From JAVBPE01 sp031549865 (GTDB lineage: Bacteria; Bacillota_I; Bacilli_A; Acholeplasmatales; Anaeroplasmataceae): a stretch of DNA of 64,000 nt. Position 1 is the first letter of the stretch. Every line of letters begins with the position of its first letter. The DNA is taken from assembly GCA_031549865.1 (NCBI GenBank), contig JAVBPE010000001.1, forward strand, positions 1 through 64,000, written 5' to 3'. A model generated the notes under the pieces. That model ran no database searches, had not been told where the DNA came from, and saw nothing but the letters and a program-made list of their open reading frames with translations. A program made the position numbers and the translations under genes. Of the stretch, positions 49,473 to 59,893 are shown one piece after another.

Positions 49473-51575
49473 ATGCAAAATAATTTAAATAATGAAGAAT
49501 TTAGTTTAGAAAAATATGGACGTGATTTAGTAAAACTCGCCAAAGAAGGCAAAATTGATCCTATTATCGGGCGCGATGAAGAAATAAGACGAGTTATTAA
49601 AATCTTATCTCGGAAGACTAAAAATAATCCGGTTTTAATTGGGGAACCAGGTGTTGGTAAAACAGCCATAGTCGAAGGTTTAGCACGCCGTATTGTTCAA
49701 AATGACATTCCAACATCATTAAAAGATAAAACTATCTTTGAGCTTGATATGGCATCATTAGTTGCCGGAGCTAAATTCAGAGGTGAATTTGAAGAAAGAT
49801 TAAAAGCTGTTTTAAATAAAATAAAAGAGTCTGATGGAAAAATAATCATGTTTATAGATGAGATTCATTTAATAGTTGGTGCTGGAGCTGCTGATGGTGC
49901 ACTTGATGCTTCAAATATGCTTAAACCAATGCTTGCTAGAGGTGAATTACACTGTATTGGTGCTACTACTCTTAAAGAATATCGAAATTATATCGAAAAA
50001 GATTCAGCTCTTGAAAGACGTTTTCAAAAGGTTTTGGTAACTGAACCAACTGTTTTAGACACTATCTCTATACTTCGTGGGATAAAAGAAAAATTTGAAT
50101 TGCATCATGGAGTAACAATTACTGATACTGCTATTGTTGCCGCAGCAACTTTGTCAAATAGGTATATTACGGATAGATTTTTACCAGATAAAGCTATAGA
50201 CTTAATTGATGAAGCGTGTGCTTCTTGTAAAATGGAAATGGATTCTAAACCTGCTGTGCTCGATAATTTAGATCGTAAAATTGCTCAACTTAAAATAGAA
50301 CAAATGGCTTTAAAAAAAGAAAATGATCCTGTATCTAAAAATAGACTACAAATAATTATTAATGAACTTAAAGATTTAGAAAATGAAAATCAAGTATTAA
50401 CAACTAAATGGTTAAATGAAAAAAATGAAATTCAAAAATTAAAAGAATTAAAAAAAGAATTAGAAGATAAAAAATTTGAACTTGAAAATGCTTATAGTAG
50501 TGGCAATTATCAAAAGGCATCTCAACTTCAATATGCAATTATTCCAGAACTTGAAAACAAAATAAATGAAATGCAATCTAAAAATAAAGATAATAATTTA
50601 TTGTTTGAATCAATAACTGAAGAGTCAATTGCTTTAGTTGTATCAAAGGCAACAAATATTCCTATTTATAAATTAATGCAAGGAGATAAAGATAAAATCT
50701 TAAATCTAGAAGATAGCCTAAAAACAAGAGTAATTGGGCAAGATGAAGCAATCAATTTAATTAGTAATGCTATAATAAGACAACGAGCAGGCATAAAAGA
50801 TGAAAATAAACCAATTGGGTCTTTCTTATTCTTGGGTCCCACAGGAGTTGGTAAAACTGAACTTGCTAAAGCTTTAGCACAAGCTTTATTTGATAGTGAA
50901 GACCATATTGTTCGTCTTGATATGTCTGAGTATATGGAATCACATAGTGTTTCTAAGCTTATAGGTGCTCCTCCTGGATATATCGGTTATGATGAAGGTG
51001 GACAACTAACTGAAAAAATTAGACGTAATCCTTATTCTATAGTATTATTTGATGAAATAGAAAAAGCTCACAAAGATGTTTATAATGTTTTACTTCAAAT
51101 TTTAGATGATGGAAGATTATCTGATTCTCAGGGACGAACAGTTGATTTTAAAAATACCATAATTATAATGACTTCAAATTTAGGTTCTGAATTATTATTA
51201 AAGGATAAAAATGCTGATATGTCATTTATATTAAAACAAAATTTCAGACCTGAATTCTTAAATCGTATTGACGAAATAATAACATTTTCACCTCTTGATG
51301 AAAATGTACAAATTAGAATTGTTGATAAATTATTAAAAGATTTAAATACTAAATTATTGAATAACAATATTAATATAAGTTTTAGTGATAGTGTAAAAAA
51401 ATACATTATTAATGAAAGTTTTAATCCTGAATTTGGGGCAAGACCAATTAAAAGATTCATTCAAAAATATATTGAAACGTTCATTGCTACAAATATAATT
51501 AAAGGTAATATATTGCCAAATAAAGATTATATAGTTACATTTTCTAATGATAATTTATGCATTCTAGATAATTAA
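49473..51575 (+). CDS. clpB: ClpB-type disaggregase lacking the N-terminal domain
   Basis: A 700-residue AAA+ protein with two ATPase modules: GEPGVGKT near 63 with IMFIDEIH near 130, and GPTGVGKT near 454 with IVLFDEIEKAH near 523. Between them (~265-390) is a full-length ClpB-like coiled middle domain (IAQLKIEQMALKKE to IPELENKINEM), which distinguishes it from ClpC. The ~150-residue N domain of ClpB is absent; the protein begins at FSLEKYGRDLVKLA, as in the short ClpB isoform. The ATG at 49473 has AGGAAGG at good spacing. It remodels aggregated proteins with DnaK. A CIRCE-like site implies HrcA control. Confidence 0.9.
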   Translation: MQNNLNNEEFSLEKYGRDLVKLAKEGKIDPIIGRDEEIRRVIKILSRKTKNNPVLIGEPGVGKTAIVEGLARRIVQNDIPTSLKDKTIFELDMASLVAGAKFRGEFEERLKAVLNKIKESDGKIIMFIDEIHLIVGAGAADGALDASNMLKPMLARGELHCIGATTLKEYRNYIEKDSALERRFQKVLVTEPTVLDTISILRGIKEKFELHHGVTITDTAIVAAATLSNRYITDRFLPDKAIDLIDEACASCKMEMDSKPAVLDNLDRKIAQLKIEQMALKKENDPVSKNRLQIIINELKDLENENQVLTTKWLNEKNEIQKLKELKKELEDKKFELENAYSSGNYQKASQLQYAIIPELENKINEMQSKNKDNNLLFESITEESIALVVSKATNIPIYKLMQGDKDKILNLEDSLKTRVIGQDEAINLISNAIIRQRAGIKDENKPIGSFLFLGPTGVGKTELAKALAQALFDSEDHIVRLDMSEYMESHSVSKLIGAPPGYIGYDEGGQLTEKIRRNPYSIVLFDEIEKAHKDVYNVLLQILDDGRLSDSQGRTVDFKNTIIIMTSNLGSELLLKDKNADMSFILKQNFRPEFLNRIDEIITFSPLDENVQIRIVDKLLKDLNTKLLNNNINISFSDSVKKYIINESFNPEFGARPIKRFIQKYIETFIATNIIKGNILPNKDYIVTFSNDNLCILDN

Positions 51576-51579
51576 TATT

Positions 51580-51628
51580 AAAAAAACAGTATTTGGATAC
51601 TAAGCTATTAGTATTAAATACTGTTTTT
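51580..51628. terminator. Bidirectional terminator, clpB and polysaccharide operon
   Basis: AAAAACAGTATTT and AAATACTGTTTTT are outer arms with a second inner stem ATACTAA/TTAGTAT. T-runs follow in both directions. Confidence 0.85.
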
Positions 51629-51636
51629 TATTTAAT

Positions 51637-53082
51637 TTAAGATTCTTCATTACTAATTTTTTTATGTTTAAAAATTTTATTTAATATATTTTTTATATCT
51701 TTCCAATAAAATATTATAATAATAAATAAATATCCTATTGCAACTGGTATGTTTAATAAATAATTACTAAAATAATTTAAGCGCATTAGAATAAATAATA
51801 TAAAAAACAATAGTATAAAAAATATTAATTTTTTTGATATTTCGATTAATTTAAACTTCTTTAATACAATTACACATAACAAGATTGAAATCGAATATCC
51901 AATTAATGTAGCAATACTGGCTCCTTCGATGCCAATTTTTGGAATCAATATCAAATTTAGAATTACATTTACTACTGCACCTATTGATAATATAAATAAA
52001 TTTGGCCATGTTTTTTTTATAACCAAGAATTGATTTGTTCCAATTTGAAACAACATTAAAAGTAACGGTGATAAGTATAAATATGGAACACACAAGTAAG
52101 CACTCCAATATTCCTTTTCAAATAATAACTCCATTCCAAATTTACATATTGAAGTTCCAAGAATAGTTGTAGATAATGATAATAAAGCCATAACCTCAAA
52201 AATTCGGGATATTACTTTATTATTATCCTCATCTTTCATAATACTAAATGCGAAGAACTGCCATCCACCTGCAAATGCTAAATAAATTAACTGACTAAGT
52301 TGACCAATTTTCGAGCCAACAGCATATATTCCTTCTTGATCAGTACCGATTAACCTCGCTATCATAATTCTATCACTAGAATTAAAAATCCAATATATGA
52401 TAAAATTTGGCAAAAGAGGCAACGCAATCTTTAACATTGATTTAATATAGTCCCATCTAATTCGTTTAAAACTAAACCATTTTTTATTCATAATTGCAAA
52501 AGCAATTTCTAAAATAAAAGATGATATTAACATAGCCAATGGTAATGCAATTAAATAATGACCGTTTAAAATTAAAGGTATAGCTATCGAATATGAAATA
52601 ATTGGAGATAAAGCATTTGTAATTAAAAAAATAACTTTTTTATTTTGCATTCTTGTTGGGGCTGCAACTATTGAATTTGTAGAACCTATTAATACGCTTA
52701 ATGCACACAACATAACTAAGTTTCCATATGATGAGTCTGAATAAAATAATAAAGAAATTGGCTTTTTAAGTATTACACAAAGTAAAGCAACAATTGTTGA
52801 AGTTATCATCGTAAAAAAGAACGCACTTGAACATACATCTTTTTTATATTCAATATCATCTTTTTCAAAGAATAAACGATACATTGCATCATACATTCCC
52901 ATAACAGCTAAGGCTGTAAATAAAGAAACAATTGTTGTTGATAAATCACTCATCCCATAATAAAACGAATCTGGCATTAATCTCGTAATTATAGGTACCA
53001 TTAATAAAGGAATAATTTTTGCAATTATCCCTCCAACTCCATAAACGAAAAAATTAGATATTAACAGCTTAATTCTTGACAT
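51637..53082 (-). CDS. Polysaccharide flippase (Wzx-type, MOP superfamily)
   Basis: A ~481-residue membrane protein with about fourteen helices. The N-terminal FFVYGVGGIIAKIIPLLMVPIITRLM pattern is split around the first helix and typical of PST/Wzx flippases. It would move the lipid-linked repeat unit across the membrane. Start could be 53082 or 53100; the ribosome sites are both weak, and both overlap the preceding gene. Last gene of the locus. Confidence 0.88.
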   Translation of the reverse strand: MSRIKLLISNFFVYGVGGIIAKIIPLLMVPIITRLMPDSFYYGMSDLSTTIVSLFTALAVMGMYDAMYRLFFEKDDIEYKKDVCSSAFFFTMITSTIVALLCVILKKPISLLFYSDSSYGNLVMLCALSVLIGSTNSIVAAPTRMQNKKVIFLITNALSPIISYSIAIPLILNGHYLIALPLAMLISSFILEIAFAIMNKKWFSFKRIRWDYIKSMLKIALPLLPNFIIYWIFNSSDRIMIARLIGTDQEGIYAVGSKIGQLSQLIYLAFAGGWQFFAFSIMKDEDNNKVISRIFEVMALLSLSTTILGTSICKFGMELLFEKEYWSAYLCVPYLYLSPLLLMLFQIGTNQFLVIKKTWPNLFILSIGAVVNVILNLILIPKIGIEGASIATLIGYSISILLCVIVLKKFKLIEISKKLIFFILLFFILFILMRLNYFSNYLLNIPVAIGYLFIIIIFYWKDIKNILNKIFKHKKISNEES

Positions 53083-53605
53083 ATTTAATTTCTCTTTCAT
53101 TTAAATAATCTTCTTCTAAAATACTATACCACTCTAAATCATAGAATTCATTATTAACAATAATAGATTTCCTAGCTGTTCCTTCATGAACAAATCCACA
53201 TTTATTATAAAATTTATTTGCTACAACATTTTCTTTAATAACATTTAAATATACTCTTTTTAATCCTAATTCTAAAAAAGATTTTTTTAATAATTCCATT
53301 GTTGCTTTATATGCAAGGCCAGTCCCATGTATAGCTTTCGCAGTAATAATCGCGTATTCTGCACATTTTAGTTCAGCATCTACATTCTTTAATGATATAG
53401 TCCCAACCCATTCATCTAAAGCATTAACAATGGCAAAATGATAAGACTTATCATCATTATAGGCATTTTCAATAAAATTTTCACAATTCTCAATTGATTT
53501 TACTCTAACTCTCAAATATTTAATAACATCAACATCTGTCATACACTTATACATCAATATAGCATCTTTTTTTTCTAATTTTCTTAATATAATATCATCA
53601 AGCAT
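53069..53605 (-). CDS. GNAT family N-acetyltransferase
   Basis: A 178-residue RimJ/RimL-like acetyltransferase. LRKLEKKDAILMY near residue 8, EWVGTISLKNVD near 64 and a pyrophosphate loop region AKAIHGTGLAYKA near 90 are visible. Next to a sugar aminotransferase, it may acetylate the amino sugar, replacing the usual left-handed-helix FdtC/QdtC enzyme. Start at 53605 follows AAGGAG. Confidence 0.85.
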   Translation of the reverse strand: MLDDIILRKLEKKDAILMYKCMTDVDVIKYLRVRVKSIENCENFIENAYNDDKSYHFAIVNALDEWVGTISLKNVDAELKCAEYAIITAKAIHGTGLAYKATMELLKKSFLELGLKRVYLNVIKENVVANKFYNKCGFVHEGTARKSIIVNNEFYDLEWYSILEEDYLNEREIKYVKN

Positions 53606-53655
53606 AATTTTATTTACTCCTTCCAGATAATTCATTTGCAACTAAATCTTCTATA

Positions 53656-54750
53656 TTAAAATCTATTAAGAGTATCAATAACATATTGAACTTCTTCATC
53701 TGTCATACCATAATACATTGGTATACTCAACTCAGTTTCAGAAATCTCTTCAGCTAATGGTAATTGGCCCTTTAAAATATTTAAATCAAGATATGCTTCT
53801 TGTAAATGCATTGGTGTAGGATAATGCTTATTAGTTCCAATGCCATTGCTATTTAAATATTTTTCTAACAAATCACGTTCTTTACATCTAACAGCAAAAA
53901 TATGCCATATATGATAGTTATCTTTATTGACTACAGGAAGTATTATTTTTTCATTTTTTATACCTTCAAAATATTTATTAGCAATTTTATTTCTATTTGA
54001 ATTCCATTTATCTAAATGGTCTAATTTAATATTTAAGAAACCAGCTTGAATTTCGTCTAATCTAGAATTATTTCCTTTATAAATATGATGATATTTATAA
54101 TCAGAGCCATAACAAGCTAAAGCAGCTATTTTAATAGCTAATTTTTCATCATCGGTAGTAACCATACCACCATCACCTAAAGCACCTAAATTTTTACCAG
54201 GATACATACTAAAAGCCGCTGCATCCCCTAAAGAACCTGCTTTTCGACCTTTATATAATGCACCATGCGCTTGTGCGGCATCTTCAATTACTTTAAGATT
54301 ATATTTTTTAGCAATTTCATTAATCTTATCCATATCACTACATTGTCCATATAAATGAACTACTATAATAGCTTTTGTTTTTGATGTTATTTTTTCTTCT
54401 ATTAATGCTGGATTTATATTATATTCTTCTAAAATTGGCTCAACAAAAATAGGTGTAGCACCAACATATGTTGCAGCTAAAGCAGTCGCAATGAATGTAT
54501 TAGAGGGAACGATAACTTCATCACCATCTCCAATACCATATGCCTTCAAAATAAGCATTAAGGCATCTAGTCCATTACCAACCCCAACAGCATATTTTGT
54601 ATTACAATACTTAGCAAATTTTTCATTAAATTTATAAAATTCTTCACCTTGAATGTACATTGATTTTTCATACATCTCTTCAAATTTAGAAATAATTTGA
54701 TCTTTAATTTCTTTTTGCATTAAAGCAAAACTTACCCAAGATACTTTCAT
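53656..54750 (-). CDS. DegT/DnrJ/EryC1-family sugar aminotransferase
   Basis: A 364-residue PLP enzyme. GNGLDALMLILKA near residue 58, EDAAQAHGA near 155, and the PLP-lysine region SMYPGKNLGALGDGG near 178 are family hallmarks. With a 3,4-ketoisomerase next to it, it probably makes a dTDP-3-amino-3,6-dideoxyhexose (FdtB or QdtB role). Start at 54750 follows AGAAGG; a longer frame to 54780 overlaps the previous gene. Confidence 0.9.
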   Translation of the reverse strand: MKVSWVSFALMQKEIKDQIISKFEEMYEKSMYIQGEEFYKFNEKFAKYCNTKYAVGVGNGLDALMLILKAYGIGDGDEVIVPSNTFIATALAATYVGATPIFVEPILEEYNINPALIEEKITSKTKAIIVVHLYGQCSDMDKINEIAKKYNLKVIEDAAQAHGALYKGRKAGSLGDAAAFSMYPGKNLGALGDGGMVTTDDEKLAIKIAALACYGSDYKYHHIYKGNNSRLDEIQAGFLNIKLDHLDKWNSNRNKIANKYFEGIKNEKIILPVVNKDNYHIWHIFAVRCKERDLLEKYLNSNGIGTNKHYPTPMHLQEAYLDLNILKGQLPLAEEISETELSIPMYYGMTDEEVQYVIDTLNRF

Positions 54751-54751
54751 A

Positions 54752-55159
54752 TTAATCCTTCTTTCCATTAATAGTTTCAATAAATTTTTTGTAATCTCTT
54801 ATATAATCAGATTCATCATATAACTCTGATGCTAATACCATCAATACAGCATCAGACGAAAAATCATACATTTCTCGCCACATATCATTAGAAACATATA
54901 ATCCTTCATATGGTTTATCTAATAAAATTTCTGCCGTTTCAAATCCATCATCTAAATGAATCTTGCAACTTCCAGATGTGCATATTAAAATTTGTTTTAA
55001 TTTTTTGTGTGCATGGTATCCTCTTCTAACACCACCAACGGTATCATACATATAATACACTCTTTTTATATCAAATGGGACTTCCTTCGAAGCTTCTAGG
55101 GCAACTAGTTGTCCTCTTTGATCACCATGCTGTTGAAATTTAATTATTTCATAATTCAT
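54752..55159 (-). CDS. dTDP-4-oxo-6-deoxyglucose 3,4-ketoisomerase (FdtA/QdtA, WxcM-like)
   Basis: A 135-residue cupin. HGDQRGQLVALE near residue 11, RRGYHAHKKLKQILIC near 45 with the catalytic histidines, and YEGLYVSNDMWREM near 84 are typical. It isomerises dTDP-4-keto-6-deoxyglucose made by RmlA and RmlB. FdtA (galacto) and QdtA (gluco) cannot be separated by eye. Confidence 0.92.
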   Translation of the reverse strand: MNYEIIKFQQHGDQRGQLVALEASKEVPFDIKRVYYMYDTVGGVRRGYHAHKKLKQILICTSGSCKIHLDDGFETAEILLDKPYEGLYVSNDMWREMYDFSSDAVLMVLASELYDESDYIRDYKKFIETINGKKD

Positions 55160-55171
55160 ATGACACCTCTT

Positions 55172-56104
55172 TTAATCTATTTTAATAAATTTATTTTTAT
55201 TTACAATATTTATTTTTTTACTATTTTTATAATGGAATAATCTTCCTACTTTATACAAATAGAAATCTGGAAACTTAAATAGATATTTAAAAAATTTAAG
55301 TTTTTTAGTATCTAAATTATAACTTTTAAATGCTAATGATTTTTTAACCAATTTATTTTCACTATATTCTTTATCTAAGTATTTATCAAAACTAACAAAA
55401 TCTTTATTCAAAATATTAAAAGATCCCATCTGAGTTGATACCCCTAAACCACATTCATACCATATAAGATTTTCTTTTGATGCAGCTAATTTATAGTTAT
55501 TTACTATAAGCAATGCGGTAAGTGGATAATCTTCTACCAATCTCACATCATTTTCTATTTCTTCAAGAAATTCTAATTCTAATGCAGTTTTACAGGCTAT
55601 TGATGCTCCCAATATATAATCTTTGTAAACTAAAACATTTTTGTTAACAAAATATTTATTATATGTAAATCTACTCAGTGGAGCTTTTCTATCCAGTATT
55701 TCATCTTCAATAGAATAATACACAGCTTTCCCAAATACCAAATCAGCATTTTGTTTTATAAATACATCATAGTAATTTTTCAAACTATTTTCATCATATA
55801 AATAATCTCCTGGAGATATAACTTTTGAATAAATTCCCTTACTTATTTTTAAAGCAGAAATAATATTTTTTACAGTTCCAACATTTTGTTTTAAAAAATT
55901 ATATTTTATATTTAAAATGCCTAATGAATCACAAAAGCATTTTATATCGTTAAAAAAATCAATTTTAGAACCATCATCTGAAATTATAATTTCAAATTCT
56001 ATTTTTTTTTGTTTAATGATGGAAATTATAGTTTCTTTTAATTTTCCTAAATCAGGATTATAGCAACATACTATAACACTAAAAAGTGGTTCGTTATTTG
56101 GCAT
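55172..56104 (-). CDS. Family 2 glycosyltransferase
   Basis: A 310-residue GT-A enzyme. FSVIVCCYNPD near residue 8, EIIISDDGSKID near 38 and a later GDYLYDE stretch near 100 fit the family 2 donor site. The C-terminus is basic with possible membrane contact. Adds one sugar to the lipid-linked repeat; donor unknown. Confidence 0.88.
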   Translation of the reverse strand: MPNNEPLFSVIVCCYNPDLGKLKETIISIIKQKKIEFEIIISDDGSKIDFFNDIKCFCDSLGILNIKYNFLKQNVGTVKNIISALKISKGIYSKVISPGDYLYDENSLKNYYDVFIKQNADLVFGKAVYYSIEDEILDRKAPLSRFTYNKYFVNKNVLVYKDYILGASIACKTALELEFLEEIENDVRLVEDYPLTALLIVNNYKLAASKENLIWYECGLGVSTQMGSFNILNKDFVSFDKYLDKEYSENKLVKKSLAFKSYNLDTKKLKFFKYLFKFPDFYLYKVGRLFHYKNSKKINIVNKNKFIKID

Positions 56105-56149
56105 ATTTTTTCTCCATCTTATATTGAGTCATTTAAATTAGCGAAATAA

Positions 56150-56986
56150 TTAATCATTATATTTCCCTAATTTATTAATCTTAGCATCTTTTCTACCTTT
56201 TAAAATCATTTTTAATTTCTTAAATTTATTATCTTCATACATGAATAATTTGAATAGCATTTTCCATGTATCCTTATGCATATTTTTGAAATATTTTTTT
56301 GAAAATTTTGTTTTTCTTTTACAAAAATAAAAATTTCTAAAGTAATAATAATATCTAATTGGTGAATGCCTTGAAACAATTATTTCTTTATTAAAAATTT
56401 TTCTTTTTTTTGAGTCACCTAATTCATGTAATAAAATAGCTTCATTTAGTTGAATTATGATATTTCCATTTTCAATAAATTGTCTACATAAGTCAAAATC
56501 TACACAATCAATAAATAAATCACTATCAAAACCATTAATTGATTTATATAATTGAACGTTAATAACCGATCCTGAAGTTATAGCAATATCTACTTGTTCA
56601 TATTTATTACTTGTACATTTTTTCTTATCTAATAGAGAAATCACAGATGACAATATTCCTATATTTGACATATCGTTTTCTTTCAAAAATTTAGGTATAT
56701 ATTTAAATGAGTCTTCAAAATATTTACTATCTTGATCCATTGTTAATATAAAATCAACATTCAAAGATATTGCTTCATCCATGGCTTTTTTTAAAGCATA
56801 TGCAATTCCCATATTCTTGCCTAACTTTATATATTGAATTTTTTCAAGCATTAAAATTTCTTCTATATTTATTTCTTTTTCACTATTATCAATTAGTATA
56901 ATTTTTTCAACGTAATTATAATAACTCATAATATTGTTATATAAATCCTCGTTTGGATTATATAAAACTACAGTTGCATATAACAT
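56150..56986 (-). CDS. Family 2 glycosyltransferase, rhamnosyltransferase-like
   Basis: A 278-residue enzyme. ATVVLYNPNEDLYNN near residue 3, IILIDNSE near 30, LTMDQDS near 80 and FIDCVDFDLCRQF near 153 follow the pattern of rhamnosyltransferases in Gram-positive capsule loci. Start at 56986 has GAGG at good spacing; the frame to 57037 overlaps the polymerase gene. Similar to the gene at 59039-59893. Confidence 0.88.
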   Translation of the reverse strand: MLYATVVLYNPNEDLYNNIMSYYNYVEKIILIDNSEKEINIEEILMLEKIQYIKLGKNMGIAYALKKAMDEAISLNVDFILTMDQDSKYFEDSFKYIPKFLKENDMSNIGILSSVISLLDKKKCTSNKYEQVDIAITSGSVINVQLYKSINGFDSDLFIDCVDFDLCRQFIENGNIIIQLNEAILLHELGDSKKRKIFNKEIIVSRHSPIRYYYYFRNFYFCKRKTKFSKKYFKNMHKDTWKMLFKLFMYEDNKFKKLKMILKGRKDAKINKLGKYND

Positions 56987-56997
56987 ATTAACCTCAC

Positions 56998-58080
56998 TTA
57001 ACCAATCAATATACCAGTTATGGCTTCCAAATTCCATGCGATTATGAATAAACTAGTATATATAATCATTATAAAATATATTAAAAATTTTAATTTTATT
57101 TTAATTTTAAATATATTAATATTTCTATTCTTATGATAATATAATGCATCAGCAAATAATATATAATTTAAAATTAACATACCACGTTGAAGTCTCATAA
57201 AATCTGAATTTAAAAAAACAAAAGCAATTGAAATGCATAAAAATACATTTATTATTTCAACTGTTTTAATAACTTCATATTTCATCATTTTCCCATTTGT
57301 GCTTAAATCATTAGCATATAAAAGCTTTATTCTATTTATTGCAAATAAATGAATTATAAATAAAAACGCATAAACTATTATTCCATAATATGAAGTGTGA
57401 TCTCCCGTTAGATAATTGTTAATTCTAGCGTATTGAGTTTCCGGTAAAATATAATAAAACATTAAAACTACATAATCTTTTAAAATAATGAATGCAAATA
57501 CACATATAAAAATTAAAATTGTTATAACATGCGTTTTAAATTTTTTTAATAAAGGTATAAAACAAAATATAAAATAAAATAAACATGAATTATGAATTAA
57601 TGAAGCAACTGAAACTGCTAAAATATAAAAAATAATTCTTTTCAAATTTGGTTTAAATAACCATGGTATAGCAAATACCACAATACTTGCTGCTATAAAA
57701 AATCTAATTTGAATACAATCTAACAAAGCAGGAAAAATTAAATAAAATAATAATGGATTAATCTTCTTAATAGATATTTTTCTAATTGTTGTTCGAATTA
57801 ATAATAAACCCATTGCAAAGATTATGGTCTTAAATAGTATATACGATAAGCCAAGTTTGTTACCAACAATACATAAAGCTAACCAGCCTCTACCTAAAAA
57901 TAAAGAATAATCTCCTTGTCCTACTGCATAATAGTTTAGCGAGTATGGTCCCATATCGGCAATATTAGGCGATAAGTAGCAAATAATACATAAAATAATA
58001 ATTAAAATATAATCATATTTTCTCTTGTTTTTAAATGCAAATGCTAAAACAAATGCCAATAAATAAAGAATTAAATTCAT
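56998..58080 (-). CDS. EpsG-like polysaccharide polymerase (Wzy role)
   Basis: A 360-residue membrane protein with about ten helices and a SLNYYAVGQGDYSLFLGRGW loop near residue 48, resembling EpsG-family proteins. It would polymerise the flipped repeat units outside the membrane. It overlaps the glycosyltransferase genes on both sides. Confidence 0.8.
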   Translation of the reverse strand: MNLILYLLAFVLAFAFKNKRKYDYILIIILCIICYLSPNIADMGPYSLNYYAVGQGDYSLFLGRGWLALCIVGNKLGLSYILFKTIIFAMGLLLIRTTIRKISIKKINPLLFYLIFPALLDCIQIRFFIAASIVVFAIPWLFKPNLKRIIFYILAVSVASLIHNSCLFYFIFCFIPLLKKFKTHVITILIFICVFAFIILKDYVVLMFYYILPETQYARINNYLTGDHTSYYGIIVYAFLFIIHLFAINRIKLLYANDLSTNGKMMKYEVIKTVEIINVFLCISIAFVFLNSDFMRLQRGMLILNYILFADALYYHKNRNINIFKIKIKLKFLIYFIMIIYTSLFIIAWNLEAITGILIG

Positions 58081-59030
58081 ATATTTTCTTTCCTTATTAA
58101 TAATTTAATATCTTTTAAAATCGTATACCAATATCTATACATAAAAAGTGTTTTTAAAAACAATGTAAACATTTTAAAGATCTTCTTGTTTTCTAAATAT
58201 TCTTTACGTTTTTCAACTACTTTTATGTGTTTTAACATAAATTTTTTATGTTTTTCATTAATATTTAATAAACTAAGATTTTCAAATATATCCTGTTTTA
58301 TTTTAATATCTTTTTCTGTTATTTTAATTCTAAATTCCAAATTATCTTTATTTGGAATTCCAATAGCGTTATTGTTATGCAATCTATAATCTATCATTTC
58401 CGTATTTATAAAATACAAACCTTTAAACGATGCAGCTAAACAAGATATATAATAATCATGAGGAGCTATATTTAAACCTTTAATAATCTCTTGTTTTATC
58501 TCTTTTTTAAATGCAATACAGCAGCCTGGAGTAAAATTATAAGTAAATTCTTTATTAAATAAAACTTTTACCATCTTATTTTTTCTTACATAATATTTAT
58601 ATAAACCATTATTAGCAGTAAATAGTGGATTTTTATTATCAATTTTTAAACCCTCACTATTAATTCTTGTAAAAGAAGATCCTAAAACCGATATATTATT
58701 ATTTTTTAAAAACTCTATTTCTATTTTTTCGATTTTATCAGCATGCCATACATCATCATGATCGCATAAAAAGATAATATCTCCATTTGTTTCACTTATT
58801 GCTTTTGAAAAAGTTTTAACATAACTTAAATTATGACTATTAATAAAAATTTTATAATTTGTATAATTAACTTGTTTAAAATAATTTTCTATCAATTCAA
58901 TTGTATTGTCACTTGAACAATCATCACAAATTATTAACTCATTAATTTCTTTAGTTTGAGTAATTAATGATTGTAATTGCTCTATGATGTATTTACTTGA
59001 ATTATAAGTAGCTAAAGCAACACTAATCAT
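58077..59030 (-). CDS. Family 2 glycosyltransferase
   Basis: A 317-residue GT-A enzyme: ISVALATYNSSKYI at residue 2, LIICDDCSSDNT near 33, IFLCDHDDVW near 85 with the DxD motif. Related enzymes transfer rhamnose or N-acetyl sugars. Overlaps the polymerase start by four bases (ATGA). Confidence 0.9.
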   Translation of the reverse strand: MISVALATYNSSKYIIEQLQSLITQTKEINELIICDDCSSDNTIELIENYFKQVNYTNYKIFINSHNLSYVKTFSKAISETNGDIIFLCDHDDVWHADKIEKIEIEFLKNNNISVLGSSFTRINSEGLKIDNKNPLFTANNGLYKYYVRKNKMVKVLFNKEFTYNFTPGCCIAFKKEIKQEIIKGLNIAPHDYYISCLAASFKGLYFINTEMIDYRLHNNNAIGIPNKDNLEFRIKITEKDIKIKQDIFENLSLLNINEKHKKFMLKHIKVVEKRKEYLENKKIFKMFTLFLKTLFMYRYWYTILKDIKLLIRKENI

Positions 59031-59038
59031 TTAATCAC

Positions 59039-59893
59039 CTAATTTCTATAAGAAGTAAATGGTCCAAACTTTTTTATTTTTGCATCTTTTTTACCACGTT
59101 TTATCATTTTCATTTTTTCTTTTTTATTCTTTTCATAAATTAACATTAATAATATATTAATATGCTCTTTTATGTGACTTTTAAGAAAAAATCTTCTACT
59201 TTTTTTGTAACAATATAATTCATTTCTATATCTATAATAATAACGAATTGGACTATGATTCATAGACTTAATTTTTATAAATAACATTCTTTTATAGATG
59301 GGGTCACCTATAGTATGTTCAATATTTATCGAAGGAATTAATATTAATTTAATATTTTTCTTATAAAATTGATAACAAAGATCAAAATCGACATAATCGA
59401 TAAATAATTTTTCATCAAAGCCATCCACTTGTTCATATTGTTTTACATTAATAAAATTACCTGAAGTAATAATTTTTTTAATATAAATATATTTCGAATC
59501 TGATTTATATCGATTGTTATAATTTAAAGCAACAATACCTATATTTTTATTTAAATTTTCTAGTAATATCTCTTCTATTTCAAGATATTTATCAAATGGA
59601 AAAATTGAATCTTGGTCTAATGTTAAAACATAATCATATTTATTATTTTTTGCATAGTCCATAACATCTTTTAAAGCTTTTGCTATGCCCTTATTTTCAT
59701 TATAAGCTAAATAATTTATATCAATTTCATTATTAATGCAGTTTCTTACTAATTTTTCATTGCTGTTATTAGAATTATCAACAATCATTAATTTAGAATA
59801 AAAATCTTTTTTTGCTAAAGTATGAAAATTGGCATAAAAATTATCAGTTGGATTGTATAAAACAATAGAAACTAATAATTTAATTTTTTCCAT
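59039..59893 (-). CDS. Family 2 glycosyltransferase, rhamnosyltransferase-like
   Basis: A 284-residue enzyme: VSIVLYNPTDNFYANF near residue 8, MIVDNSNNS near 35, LTLDQDSIF near 93, FIDYVDFDLCYQF near 166. It is a paralogue of the enzyme at 56150-56986 and probably adds a sugar of the same class. Overlaps rmlB by 14 bases. Confidence 0.9.
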   Translation of the reverse strand: MEKIKLLVSIVLYNPTDNFYANFHTLAKKDFYSKLMIVDNSNNSNEKLVRNCINNEIDINYLAYNENKGIAKALKDVMDYAKNNKYDYVLTLDQDSIFPFDKYLEIEEILLENLNKNIGIVALNYNNRYKSDSKYIYIKKIITSGNFINVKQYEQVDGFDEKLFIDYVDFDLCYQFYKKNIKLILIPSINIEHTIGDPIYKRMLFIKIKSMNHSPIRYYYRYRNELYCYKKSRRFFLKSHIKEHINILLMLIYEKNKKEKMKMIKRGKKDAKIKKFGPFTSYRN

